DNA from: Candidatus Aenigmatarchaeota archaeon
GTDB taxonomy: Archaea > Aenigmatarchaeota > Aenigmatarchaeia > CG10238-14 > SCSR01
Assembly (NCBI GenBank): GCA_030615205.1
Contig: JAUWZS010000002.1
Span: 286,476 to 350,475 of the forward strand
DNA: 64,000 nucleotides
Direction of reading: 5' to 3'
Under the pieces are notes generated by a model. It ran no database searches, was not told the origin of the DNA, and worked only from the letters and a program-made list of their open reading frames with translations. The translations under genes and the position numbers were made by a program. Below are positions 55,756 through 64,000 of this stretch, piece after piece (position 1 is the stretch's first letter; every line of letters begins with the position of its first letter).

Positions 55756-57009
55756 TTAACAAATAATGCCGTAGCCTATTAGACGCCAACGACCGGAAAT
55801 TTGCCTTGATATCACTATTCTTTCTCTTTTTTCTACGCATAGTGGTATCTTTAGTTTTAATTTTACAGCTTTCTTTATTGATTCTATCGAGCCTACAGAC
55901 CGAGCTGTACCAACATTTACCATCAGAGTCTCACCAGGTTTTAGCGGCTGGACTGTTCCCATTTCCTCTGAGCCAACAACACGCTTCATAAGATTCACTT
56001 CGAACTCGATCTCATCTTTGGTCTCTGGCAGCCTGCCTGGCAGACCAACTACATTTCCAACAAGAGAATCAGACTTTGTCAGCGATGGATCAAGCTCTGT
56101 CATAACACCAAGCAACCCACCGGGCACAGCTTCTTCCAAATCGATCCCGGCTTTTTGCAATCCGATTATTTTTGTTTTCAGTGGCTGATACTTTTCGCCA
56201 TGCTTTACACCAGGCTTGATCTCTATTTCATCACCCACTCTCAGCTTTCCGCTTATTATTCCACCGCCGATGGTCCCGCCCATTATTTTTTTCGGCGCTA
56301 TGCCTGGTTTGTTTATGTCAAAGCTTCTAGCTACGAGCATCCTTGGCTCTTTATTGATTCTATCGGCGAGATCAGGCGTGGGAATTATATTTTCTATTGT
56401 ATCCAAAATTAGGTCTATGTTTATTCTCTTTTGCGAAGATACAGGGATTATTGGCGCGTTTTCCAAAATCGTTCCTTTTACAAAATCTTTTATCTCCTTA
56501 TAGTTTTTCATTGCCTCTTTTTCATCCACAAGGTCTATTTTACTTTGTACAATCACCACATTTTTTATTCCAACAACATTCAACGCAGTAACATGCTCTC
56601 TGGTCTGCGGTTGCGGACAACGCTCGTTCGCAGCAATAACGAGTATTGCACCATCCATCAATCTTGCGCCTGTAAGCACAGTGGCCATAAGCGTCTCGTG
56701 CCCGGGTGCGTCAATAAAACTAACCGTCCGTTGCAGTTCAGCATCGCCAAAGCAATATGGGCATTTCTCAGTCGAAACATATTTTTTGCATTTTTCACAT
56801 TTGTATATGCTCATGTCTGCATATCCAAGCCTTATTGTTATCCCACGTTTGAGCTCTTCAGAATGAGTAAGCGTAAGTTTGCCTGTGAGTACCTCAGTAA
56901 GCATTGTTTTGCCATGCCCGACGTGACCGACCATCCCTATATTAGCAGAAGGAATGAGTCTTTCATCAATTTTTTTATTATTATCAGTTTTCGTCTTTAC
57001 TTTCGCCAC
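55756..57009 (-). CDS. Translation initiation factor aIF2 subunit gamma
   Basis: NIGMVGHVGHGKTMLTEVLTGKLTLTHSEELKRGITIRLGYAD; FIDAPGHETLMATVLTGARLMDGAILVIAANE. Confidence 0.95.
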   Translation of the reverse strand: MAKVKTKTDNNKKIDERLIPSANIGMVGHVGHGKTMLTEVLTGKLTLTHSEELKRGITIRLGYADMSIYKCEKCKKYVSTEKCPYCFGDAELQRTVSFIDAPGHETLMATVLTGARLMDGAILVIAANERCPQPQTREHVTALNVVGIKNVVIVQSKIDLVDEKEAMKNYKEIKDFVKGTILENAPIIPVSSQKRINIDLILDTIENIIPTPDLADRINKEPRMLVARSFDINKPGIAPKKIMGGTIGGGIISGKLRVGDEIEIKPGVKHGEKYQPLKTKIIGLQKAGIDLEEAVPGGLLGVMTELDPSLTKSDSLVGNVVGLPGRLPETKDEIEFEVNLMKRVVGSEEMGTVQPLKPGETLMVNVGTARSVGSIESIKKAVKLKLKIPLCVEKRERIVISRQISGRWRLIGYGIIC

Positions 57010-57646
57010 CTCCAGCTTTTTCAGTTTTTATTTCCGTTTCTACAGCCTCCTTCTTTTCTATCTTTGCTGCTTTTTCTTTCTTTACTTCTTTCTTTTCTTC
57101 TTCCTTTATTTCCTCTTTGGGTTTCTCTGTTGGCTTTTCAACTGGTTTTTCTTCGGGTTTTTCCTTTTTCAGCGTTTCTTTTGGGGTTTCTTTAGGTGCT
57201 TCTTTCGGTGTTTCCTTTGGTTTCTCTTCTTTTTGGACTTGTTCCTCTTTCTTCTCTTTCTTTTCTTTTTTCGGTATCAGTTGCTCAAGAGGCTTTTCGC
57301 CTGCTTTAATAATTTTAGCATTAATCTGCATAATCGAATCGGATATTGTGTTGCCACGAACTGTTTTTCTCCTGCGCTGGCCTTTTAATCTTGGATGAAA
57401 TCCGGGTGGCGCTGCGAGCAACATTTTTTTGCGTCCGCTGCCTTTAAGCCCGGGATACATTGGAAATCCGTCTTTGTCTGTACCGCCAGTTATTTGCAGA
57501 GCATATCCCGCAAGATTGACCAAATCACCGTTAAATTCATCTCCGATTTTTTTGCCAACCAGCCCGACTGCCTTTGACTGGTCAACTTCAATCTGAAAGC
57601 TCTTCCTGCTCTTTGGATCGCTTATTACAACTTTGAATACTGCCAT
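56984..57646 (-). CDS. rps6e: Ribosomal protein S6e with long K/E-rich C-terminal tail
   Basis: MAVFKVVISDPKSRKSFQIEVDQSKAVGLVGKKIGDEFNGDLVNLAGYALQITGGTDKDGFPM. Confidence 0.9.
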   Translation of the reverse strand: MAVFKVVISDPKSRKSFQIEVDQSKAVGLVGKKIGDEFNGDLVNLAGYALQITGGTDKDGFPMYPGLKGSGRKKMLLAAPPGFHPRLKGQRRRKTVRGNTISDSIMQINAKIIKAGEKPLEQLIPKKEKKEKKEEQVQKEEKPKETPKEAPKETPKETLKKEKPEEKPVEKPTEKPKEEIKEEEKKEVKKEKAAKIEKKEAVETEIKTEKAGGGESKDEN

Positions 57647-57753
57647 TTTTCACTACCTCTCCTTTTTATCCACATAACAATTGAATCTTAAATTATACTT
57701 ATATTTTTAAATACTTCTTATAAAGAAAAAACAAAAATAAAAATAAGGTGTTT

Positions 57754-57795
57754 ATGTGGCAGAGATGGCTGGTAAAGACAAAGATTTCATTGTGA
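57754..57795 (+). promoter_or_regulatory. Candidate leader mini-ORF MWQRWLVKTKISL upstream of trpS
   Basis: AGGTG motif 3 nt upstream of ATG; two Trp codons in 13; ends 22-31 nt before the trpS start. Confidence 0.4.
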
Positions 57796-57816
57796 CTCTG
57801 GGGAGTAAGCGGTAAA

Positions 57817-58926
57817 GTGAAAAATATGAAAAAAGCAATAATAGACCCTTGGGGAACTGTGCTGATCGAAGACTATCAAAGGGCTATAAAAGAGTTTGGT
57901 ATAAGCCCGTTCGATAAAAAGATCTTGAAAAAACTCCCGAATCCGAACAGATTGATGAGAAGATTGGTTGTGTTTGGCCATCAGGATTTGGGTAGAATTG
58001 CGGATGCTATTAAAAATAAAAGCGATTTTGCAATACTAACAGGTATAATGCCTTCTGCGGAAAAACTCCATCTCGGAAACAGGATGGTTGTAGAAATGGT
58101 CCAATATTTCCAAGAGCAAGGTGGTGAAGCTTATGTCTTGGTTGCAGACTTGGAAGCATTGGCAACTAGAGATATTAGCCTAGAAGAAGCTGAAAGAAGA
58201 GCTATGAACTTCCACATCCCGGCTTATGTCGCACTTGGCTTGGATCCTAAAAAAACTCATTTTTATTTTCAGTCAAAGAATAAAATTGTAAGAGATCTTG
58301 CATATGAATTTTCAACAAAGCTAACCCTAAACGAATTCAGGGCCATATACGGCAATTTGGATGCTGGAAAAATAATGTCTGTTCTAACTCAAATCGCTGA
58401 TATTTTATATCCTCAAATTAAAAAACCAAGGCCTGTTGTTGTGCCTGTTGGCCTGGACCAATCGCCTCATATGAGAGCATGCAGGGACGTAGTGAGAAGA
58501 TATAAAAAATATAATTTCATACTCCCATCAGCAACTTACCATAAATTCACACCAAGTTTAGACGGGAACACGAAAATGAGTAAAAGCAAACCAAATAGTT
58601 ATATATCGATACCAGAAGATCCTGAGATTGCTGGGAAAAAGGTGTTAAACGCAGTGACAGGAGGCAGAAAAACAATAGAAGAACAGAAAAGACTTGGTGG
58701 TGAACCGGAAAAATGCATGATATTTGAAATCTACAAGCAGCATTTGATAGAGAATGACAAAGAACTGGATGAGATCTACAGACGATGCAAGTCTGGCGAA
58801 CTGCTCTGCGGGGAAGATAAAGCAAGAGCGTGCAAATTAATGAAAAAATTCATAGAAGATTTCAACAAAAAGTTCAAAAAAGCCAGAAGCAATGTTGATA
58901 AACTAAACATTATTTCACACTTCTGA
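57817..58926 (+). CDS. trpS: Tryptophanyl-tRNA synthetase
   Basis: TGIMPSAEKLHLGNRMVVEMV; PVGLDQSPHMRACRDVVRR; KMSKSKPNSYI. Confidence 0.95.
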   Translation: MKNMKKAIIDPWGTVLIEDYQRAIKEFGISPFDKKILKKLPNPNRLMRRLVVFGHQDLGRIADAIKNKSDFAILTGIMPSAEKLHLGNRMVVEMVQYFQEQGGEAYVLVADLEALATRDISLEEAERRAMNFHIPAYVALGLDPKKTHFYFQSKNKIVRDLAYEFSTKLTLNEFRAIYGNLDAGKIMSVLTQIADILYPQIKKPRPVVVPVGLDQSPHMRACRDVVRRYKKYNFILPSATYHKFTPSLDGNTKMSKSKPNSYISIPEDPEIAGKKVLNAVTGGRKTIEEQKRLGGEPEKCMIFEIYKQHLIENDKELDEIYRRCKSGELLCGEDKARACKLMKKFIEDFNKKFKKARSNVDKLNIISHF

Positions 58927-58933
58927 TGTTATC

Positions 58934-60244
58934 GTGAATGGCGAATCATATATGAGAAAAGGGAAGCGTATAGAATTGACCGAAGAGGGAAAAACATATT
59001 TGAAAAAAGGTTTGCCAGAGAGAAATCTTGTCAAACTTCTTAATAGTTCGCCTCAAAAATCTCTTTCAATAGAAAACGCGAGAAAAAAAGTAGGAAATTT
59101 CCCAATAGCCTTAAAGTGGGTTTTGGAAAAAGGATGGGTCGAAAAAAAAGCTGGCAAATTGACTTTGATAAAGCTCCCTAGGAAAACTGAAGAAGAAAAA
59201 GCTTTGAAAAATATTGAACAAGGAAAGGAAGTTGACGGAGAAATTTTGAAGATTTTGATTAGTAGGAACCTTGTTCTAAGAATTACTGAAACTTATATTA
59301 AAACTGAGGAAGCGATAAAAAAAGCTGGCAATGTTATCGGAGAATTGACTCACGATATTATCATCACAGGTTTGTGGAAAGGAAGGAAATTCAAGCCAGT
59401 AAATATCAAAGCTGTGAAAAAGTTTGATGAATTAAAAATAGCTCCTGGAAAAAGGCACCCCTATAATTATTTCCTGATGCAGGTCAGGAAGAAGATGGTG
59501 GAACTTGGATTCCAGGAAATGACCGGACCTATGATCGAAACTGAATTCTGGAACTTCGATGCTTTATATCAGCCACAAAACCATCCTGCAAGAGATTGGT
59601 CATCCACATATTCATTGAAACATCCAAAATATGGGAAGCTCCCCTCAAAGAAAATTGTCAATAATGTCAAAGCAGCTCATGAAAATGGGTGGAAGACTGG
59701 TTCAACTGGCTGGGGATACAAATGGGGTGAAAAAAAAGCTTCAAAACTAATGCCAAGAGCACATGACACTGCAATAACTCCAAGATATCTAGCAAAAGGG
59801 GTAAAAATACCAGGAAGATACTTCAACATGGTCAGATGCTTCAGACCAGATGTGATTGATCCTACGCATGGGGTTGAGTTCATTCAGACCGGGGGAATAG
59901 TTGTAGCAAAAGACATTGATTTTAGACACTTACTTGGATTGCTCAAACAGTTTGTAAATGTAATTGCCGGAGTTGAGGAAGTAAAGTTTTACACAGATTA
60001 TTATCCATTCACTGAACCATCAGTCCAAATATCTGGCAAGCACCCTGATTTGGGATGGGTTGAATTAGCAGGAGCTGGAATATTTAGAACCGAATTAACA
60101 GAACCTCTTGGAATTAAAGAGCCGGTAATTGCTTGGGGATTTGGTATAGACAGATTAGCTATGCATTCATTGAATATACGCGACATCCGATTTTTGTTCA
60201 GCAGGAAGTTGGAATGGTTAAGACAACAAAAGGTGGTGAGATAA
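58934..60244 (+). CDS. pheS: Phenylalanyl-tRNA synthetase alpha subunit
   Basis: KRHPYNYFLMQVRKKMVELGFQEMTGPMIETEFWNFDALYQPQNHPARD. Confidence 0.95.
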   Translation: MNGESYMRKGKRIELTEEGKTYLKKGLPERNLVKLLNSSPQKSLSIENARKKVGNFPIALKWVLEKGWVEKKAGKLTLIKLPRKTEEEKALKNIEQGKEVDGEILKILISRNLVLRITETYIKTEEAIKKAGNVIGELTHDIIITGLWKGRKFKPVNIKAVKKFDELKIAPGKRHPYNYFLMQVRKKMVELGFQEMTGPMIETEFWNFDALYQPQNHPARDWSSTYSLKHPKYGKLPSKKIVNNVKAAHENGWKTGSTGWGYKWGEKKASKLMPRAHDTAITPRYLAKGVKIPGRYFNMVRCFRPDVIDPTHGVEFIQTGGIVVAKDIDFRHLLGLLKQFVNVIAGVEEVKFYTDYYPFTEPSVQISGKHPDLGWVELAGAGIFRTELTEPLGIKEPVIAWGFGIDRLAMHSLNIRDIRFLFSRKLEWLRQQKVVR

Positions 60245-60478
60245 ATGAAAGAAATAAAATTTGATGAATTGTTAAAAATAGCAGAAGAATTTTACAAAAA
60301 CAAGACACCTTGGCATTTCCATATACTAACACCGAAATGCATTTTCAATAAAAACAGAAGTAAGTTCTGCATCATCTTAGAGAACGAAAATACTGGAGAG
60401 GTTTTTGTAACATTCTATGGAGAGAAACCGTTAAAGGATGGAGAAAAGTTGGAGAAATTGTTTTATGGGAGGGTGTGA
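60245..60478 (+). CDS. Small hypothetical protein lodged between pheS and pheT
   Basis: ATG directly abuts pheS stop; stop directly abuts pheT ATG; 77 aa. Confidence 0.75.
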   Translation: MKEIKFDELLKIAEEFYKNKTPWHFHILTPKCIFNKNRSKFCIILENENTGEVFVTFYGEKPLKDGEKLEKLFYGRV

Positions 60479-62128
60479 ATGCCGACAATTGAAGTATCAT
60501 ATTCAGATTTGTGTGAATTGATCGGAAAAGAAATCCCGATTGAGAAACTGAAACAGCACATACTTTTTGCCAAAGCAGAGATTGATGCAGTGAATGGGGA
60601 TTTACTAAAAATTGATTCAAAAGATACGAACAGGCCGGATCTATGGTCAGCAGAAGGGATCGCAAGAGAATTGAGAGGTAGATTGACAGATGATAAAGGA
60701 TTACCTGAATACAAGATTGAAAAATCAAATGTTATAGTAAAAGTTGATGAAAAAGTTTCTAAATTTAGGCCTTTAACTGTTTGTGCTGTTGCTAAAAATC
60801 TGAAGATGAATAAGACAAGTTTGTCGCAACTAATCCAATTGCAAGAGAAAGTCTCTGGAACTTTTGGTAGAGGGAGGAATGAAGTCGCAATTGGTGTATA
60901 TGATTTATCGAAGATTAAATCTCCAATAACATATACAACTGCTAAACTGGATAAGAAGTTTGTTCCGCTTGATTTTGAGGAAGAGCTGACAATAAAGGAA
61001 ATTTTAGAGAAACACCCTAAAGGCAAAGAGTTTGGTCATTTGGTTAAAGGATTCAAAGAGATTCCAATATTCATAGATTCTGCGGGAGAAGTGCTATCAA
61101 TACCACCTATAATCAACTCAAATCATACTGGAAAGGTTACAGAGGATACAAGAGAAGTATTCATTGAATGCAGTGGGTTTGATTTCAAATTCCTGATGCC
61201 TGCCTTGAATGTGATAGCCGCTGCTTTAATTGACAGGGGAGCGAAGGTCGAAAGTGTAAAAGTGGTTTATGGAAAAAAACCTATTCATACTCCAGACTTT
61301 ACTCCAAAGAAAACATCAGTAGACGTAGATTTTGTAAACAAGGTTTCTGGTTTAAACTTATCAGCAAAAGATGTAGCAAAGTTGCTAGAACAGGCGAGAT
61401 ATAAAACTAGCGTAAAGGGGAGGAAAATCGAACTGTTTTATCCTGCTTACAGACAGGATATAATGCATCAGAGAGATGTTGTGGAAGATGTGATAATTTC
61501 TTATGGCTACAACAAGATTGAACCTGAAATCATAAGTAAGAAGACAAAAGGAAGAATAAATGACTTGGAAATCTTCTGTGAAGGTATAGCTAAGAAGATG
61601 GTGAAACTTGGATTCCAGGAAATTCTTTCTTATACATTAACAAATAAAGATTTCCTTTTCAATAGAATGAATTTGAAAGAAGAGAAAATCGTAGAGATTG
61701 AGAATCCTATTTCTGTCAATTGGAATGTCTTTAGGAATTGGCTGCTTCCAAGTCTCATGGAATTCTTTTCACATAATCAGCATGTCAATTATCCACAAAA
61801 AATCTTTGAAATCGGGGATGTCATCTTGATTGATATGAAAAAAGAGACTAAGACCAAAGATGTAAGGAAGGTCTCTGCTGCGATTGCGGATTCGAGGATT
61901 AGTTATAGTGATCTAGCTTCTCTTCTTGATGCTTTGCTATCTAACCTGCATGTAAATTATGAACTAAAAAAATCAAAACATCCAAGTTTCATTGATGGTA
62001 GAGCTGTAGATGTGATAATGAATAATAAAAGAATTGGTTTTATTGGAGAGATTCACCCTATTGTTTTAAAGAATTGGAAATTGGAAATGCCTGTTGTTGC
62101 ATTCGAAATTAATTTAGATGAATTGTAA
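60479..62128 (+). CDS. pheT: Phenylalanyl-tRNA synthetase beta subunit
   Basis: MPTIEVSYSDLCELIGKEIPIEKLKQHILFAKAEID...DTNRPDLWSAEGIARELRG. Confidence 0.95.
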   Translation: MPTIEVSYSDLCELIGKEIPIEKLKQHILFAKAEIDAVNGDLLKIDSKDTNRPDLWSAEGIARELRGRLTDDKGLPEYKIEKSNVIVKVDEKVSKFRPLTVCAVAKNLKMNKTSLSQLIQLQEKVSGTFGRGRNEVAIGVYDLSKIKSPITYTTAKLDKKFVPLDFEEELTIKEILEKHPKGKEFGHLVKGFKEIPIFIDSAGEVLSIPPIINSNHTGKVTEDTREVFIECSGFDFKFLMPALNVIAAALIDRGAKVESVKVVYGKKPIHTPDFTPKKTSVDVDFVNKVSGLNLSAKDVAKLLEQARYKTSVKGRKIELFYPAYRQDIMHQRDVVEDVIISYGYNKIEPEIISKKTKGRINDLEIFCEGIAKKMVKLGFQEILSYTLTNKDFLFNRMNLKEEKIVEIENPISVNWNVFRNWLLPSLMEFFSHNQHVNYPQKIFEIGDVILIDMKKETKTKDVRKVSAAIADSRISYSDLASLLDALLSNLHVNYELKKSKHPSFIDGRAVDVIMNNKRIGFIGEIHPIVLKNWKLEMPVVAFEINLDEL

Positions 62129-62143
62129 AAATTTTATAGAAAA

Positions 62144-62509
62144 TCAAATTAATTTAGAAACATAATTTTCCAATTTTTTCCTTGCTTGTCTATACATTAT
62201 ATAAACTATCGGTGTTGTACTGCCAAGTTTAAACATTTCTATACAAATTCTGCCCCATAATACTCCGGATATACCATAACTTTCTACTGCATCAACGAAT
62301 AAACCAAAATCTCTGTAGATTGACAAATCAGTTCCTAAAGTGTACATAACAGCGTCAGCTATCAGATGAATCCCAAACCAGAGAGGTATACCATATTTTA
62401 ACCATTTTCGCCCAGCCTCATAATCATCAATTAAATTCTTTAATTCCTCATCATCTGGATATTTTTTAGAAATTTGCTCCACATTTTTATCAAGAGCTGA
62501 CTTACCCAT
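62144..62509 (-). CDS. Hypothetical membrane protein
   Basis: 121 aa with hydrophobic segments. Confidence 0.5.
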   Translation of the reverse strand: MGKSALDKNVEQISKKYPDDEELKNLIDDYEAGRKWLKYGIPLWFGIHLIADAVMYTLGTDLSIYRDFGLFVDAVESYGISGVLWGRICIEMFKLGSTTPIVYIMYRQARKKLENYVSKLI

Positions 62510-62579
62510 AGCAAATATTTTGAAAATAAATGATTTAAGTTCGAATTCTTGTTTCCTTATTACGTTTTCTTATTTAGAA

Positions 62580-63353
62580 TTAGCCGCTCATCCATCCGAC
62601 AAGCCAATCAAGAATCCTCATATTCACTGGCTTCTTGTGTCTGAATTTTCTTCCAGTCATTTTGTGAGCAAGCCTATTTATTTCAATTGCTGCATCCGAG
62701 TCTGGAGCATATTCAATTATCGGCTGCTTAGCTGCTATGCTCTCGGAGACCAGTTTGTCCTCTGGGATTTGGCTAATGATCGGCAACTCAAGTATATCTT
62801 TAATCCCTTTCAAGCTCAGCTCGTGCTCCTCTCTTTTCCTTCGATTCACAACGACTCCTATTATGCTTTTGCGCATACGCTTTGCTATACTCGCTGTTTT
62901 AAGTGCATCAGCCACACTTGGTAAATCCGGATTTGTTATCAAAAGTATTTCATCCACAGCATCTATAGCAGAAATAGCTTCGCGGCCTAATCCTGCGGCA
63001 CAATCCACGAGAATATAGTCGGCTTTACCTGTTAAATTAAAAGTAACATTCGACAGCTTTCCAGCGTCTACGCCCGTTAAAGCATTAACAGATATGCTAG
63101 CTGGTATGAACTTGAATCCAAACGGATGGTGGTAAAGCGCTCTTTCCAACTTTGTCTCTCCTTTAAGCACATCATGAAGCGTTTTTGATGCAAGGTGCAT
63201 TCCAACATGCATGCCCAGATTCGGTGTTGTCATGTTAGCGTCAATTGCAATTACATCCTCGCCCAGTTCTGTAAGTGCATAAGCAAGATTAGAAGTGAGC
63301 ATGGTCTTACCGACACCACCTTTGCCACCTATAATAGCAATTTTACGCGTCAT
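62580..63353 (-). CDS. minD: MinD/ParA-like P-loop ATPase
   Basis: MTRKIAIIGGKGGVGKTMLTSNLAYAL; DYILVDCAAGLGREA; start set at 63353. Confidence 0.9.
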   Translation of the reverse strand: MTRKIAIIGGKGGVGKTMLTSNLAYALTELGEDVIAIDANMTTPNLGMHVGMHLASKTLHDVLKGETKLERALYHHPFGFKFIPASISVNALTGVDAGKLSNVTFNLTGKADYILVDCAAGLGREAISAIDAVDEILLITNPDLPSVADALKTASIAKRMRKSIIGVVVNRRKREEHELSLKGIKDILELPIISQIPEDKLVSESIAAKQPIIEYAPDSDAAIEINRLAHKMTGRKFRHKKPVNMRILDWLVGWMSG

Positions 63354-63402
63354 TTTCTCACAAATAATATCTGGTTTCAATATAAGAAATACCCACAAAT
63401 AA

Positions 63403-63540
63403 ATGCCCGAAATGCCCTAGATGCCCCCGGTGAGAGCGCGAACCACTAGGTCTAATCCCACTATCCACAAGTCTGTGAATAAATTAAGTTGGTAACACAA
63501 TAAATAATTAGCGTCAGACGGTGGGGCTCTCCCCCCTTAT
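63403..63540. other. GC-rich intergenic island with 3x ATGCCC at 9-bp spacing and several complementary segments; candidate structured RNA or operator region
   Basis: ATGCCC at 63403, 63412, 63421; GAGAGC (63432) complementary to GCTCTC (63526); GGGG-CTCT-CCCC hairpin followed by a T-rich tract. Confidence 0.4.
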
Positions 63541-63556
63541 TTTGAGGTTGAAACAC

Positions 63557-63877
63557 ATGGAAAACTTAACACCTGAACAGAAAGTGGTGCAATCTTGGAA
63601 AATAGATAGGCGTGTTTTTAGAAGCAGCGAAAGAAAGGTTGGCATTTTAGTAGCTGACAAGATCTTACGATACTTGGCTTTTGTGCCAAGCGCTACGATT
63701 GAGGATCTGGTAGAAGTAACAGGTGCGAATAAAAGCACCGTAAAGTCTGCTGGTTTCAGGCTGCTAGCTAAAGGCATGATCACAGCGAAGTATGAGAAGG
63801 TTGAGCTAGCGCCTTTTGGTCTGATAAGCAGATGCACGATCAAGATTACAGACAAAGGCAGAGGGGCAGTTAGGTGA
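63557..63877 (+). CDS. Winged-helix DNA-binding protein
   Basis: LADKILRYLAFVPSATIEDLVEVTGANKSTVKSAGFRLLAKGMI; start set at ATG 63557 with GAGGTTG upstream. Confidence 0.65.
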   Translation: MENLTPEQKVVQSWKIDRRVFRSSERKVGILVADKILRYLAFVPSATIEDLVEVTGANKSTVKSAGFRLLAKGMITAKYEKVELAPFGLISRCTIKITDKGRGAVR

Positions 63878-64000
63878 AGTTTGTGAGCGATAAATGGCGA
63901 GTTGCGCTAACAGGGCTTTGCGAAGAGGCGGAGCTCAGACGTGCAATCAAGAAGAGACAACAGCTAGCTGAAGCGAGTAGAAAAACTATCAGATGCCCTG
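63874..64000 (+). CDS. Partial ORF running off the window end
   Basis: GTG start overlapping previous stop; VKFVSDKWRVALTGLCEEAELRRAIKKRQQLAEASRKTIRCP. Confidence 0.4.
   Translation, partial: MKFVSDKWRVALTGLCEEAELRRAIKKRQQLAEASRKTIRCP

Noticed and set aside
57765-57815. Alternative mini-ORF MAGKDKDFIVTLGSKR upstream of trpS
   Set aside because: No Shine-Dalgarno-like sequence and no Trp codons; less convincing than the overlapping MWQRW... ORF
63420-63540. Possible tRNA or split tRNA half at the GC-rich island (GGTGAGAGCGC resembles a D arm)
   Set aside because: No acceptable T-loop (TTCRANY) or matching acceptor stem could be built on either strand

Overview
The window is a gene-dense, AT-rich archaeal chromosome segment, probably from a DPANN-like lineage (lineage is inferred from gene content, not proven). 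It is dominated by information-processing genes: RpoL, RpoP, RpoE, Spt4, TBP, MCM, an RPA-like protein, RFC-L, RFC-S, FEN1, RNase HII, aIF2-beta, aIF2-gamma, AspS, GlyS, TrpS, PheS/PheT, three RNase P proteins (Rpp21, Rpp30, Pop5), the exosome (Rrp4, Rrp41, Rrp42), SBDS, proteasome alpha, prefoldin beta, Pcc1, PDCD5 and ribosomal proteins S19e, L37ae, L15e, L39e, S27ae, S24e and S6e. Other content includes a type IV pilus assembly cluster with pilins, a glycosyltransferase pair, a membrane pyrophosphatase, a HerA-like ATPase, SepF and MinD. An accessory block at about 21.3-28.8 kb encodes large Cys-rich surface proteins. Two tRNA-Pro genes are present, one with a noncanonical intron inside the anticodon. 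Points most worth a second look: (1) an inverted, nearly identical coding module shared by two divergent Cys-rich surface-protein genes, which could shuffle them by inversion; (2) a Trp-codon-containing mini-ORF just upstream of trpS; (3) long nucleotide-identical stretches between the two halves of TBP, suggesting intragenic gene conversion; (4) the 40-nt intron of tRNA-Pro(GGG) after position 34; (5) charged C-terminal tails on core proteins that run into the next gene; (6) a GC-rich candidate structured RNA with three ATGCCC repeats at 9-bp spacing between minD and a wHTH gene. No CRISPR array, rRNA or transposase was found.
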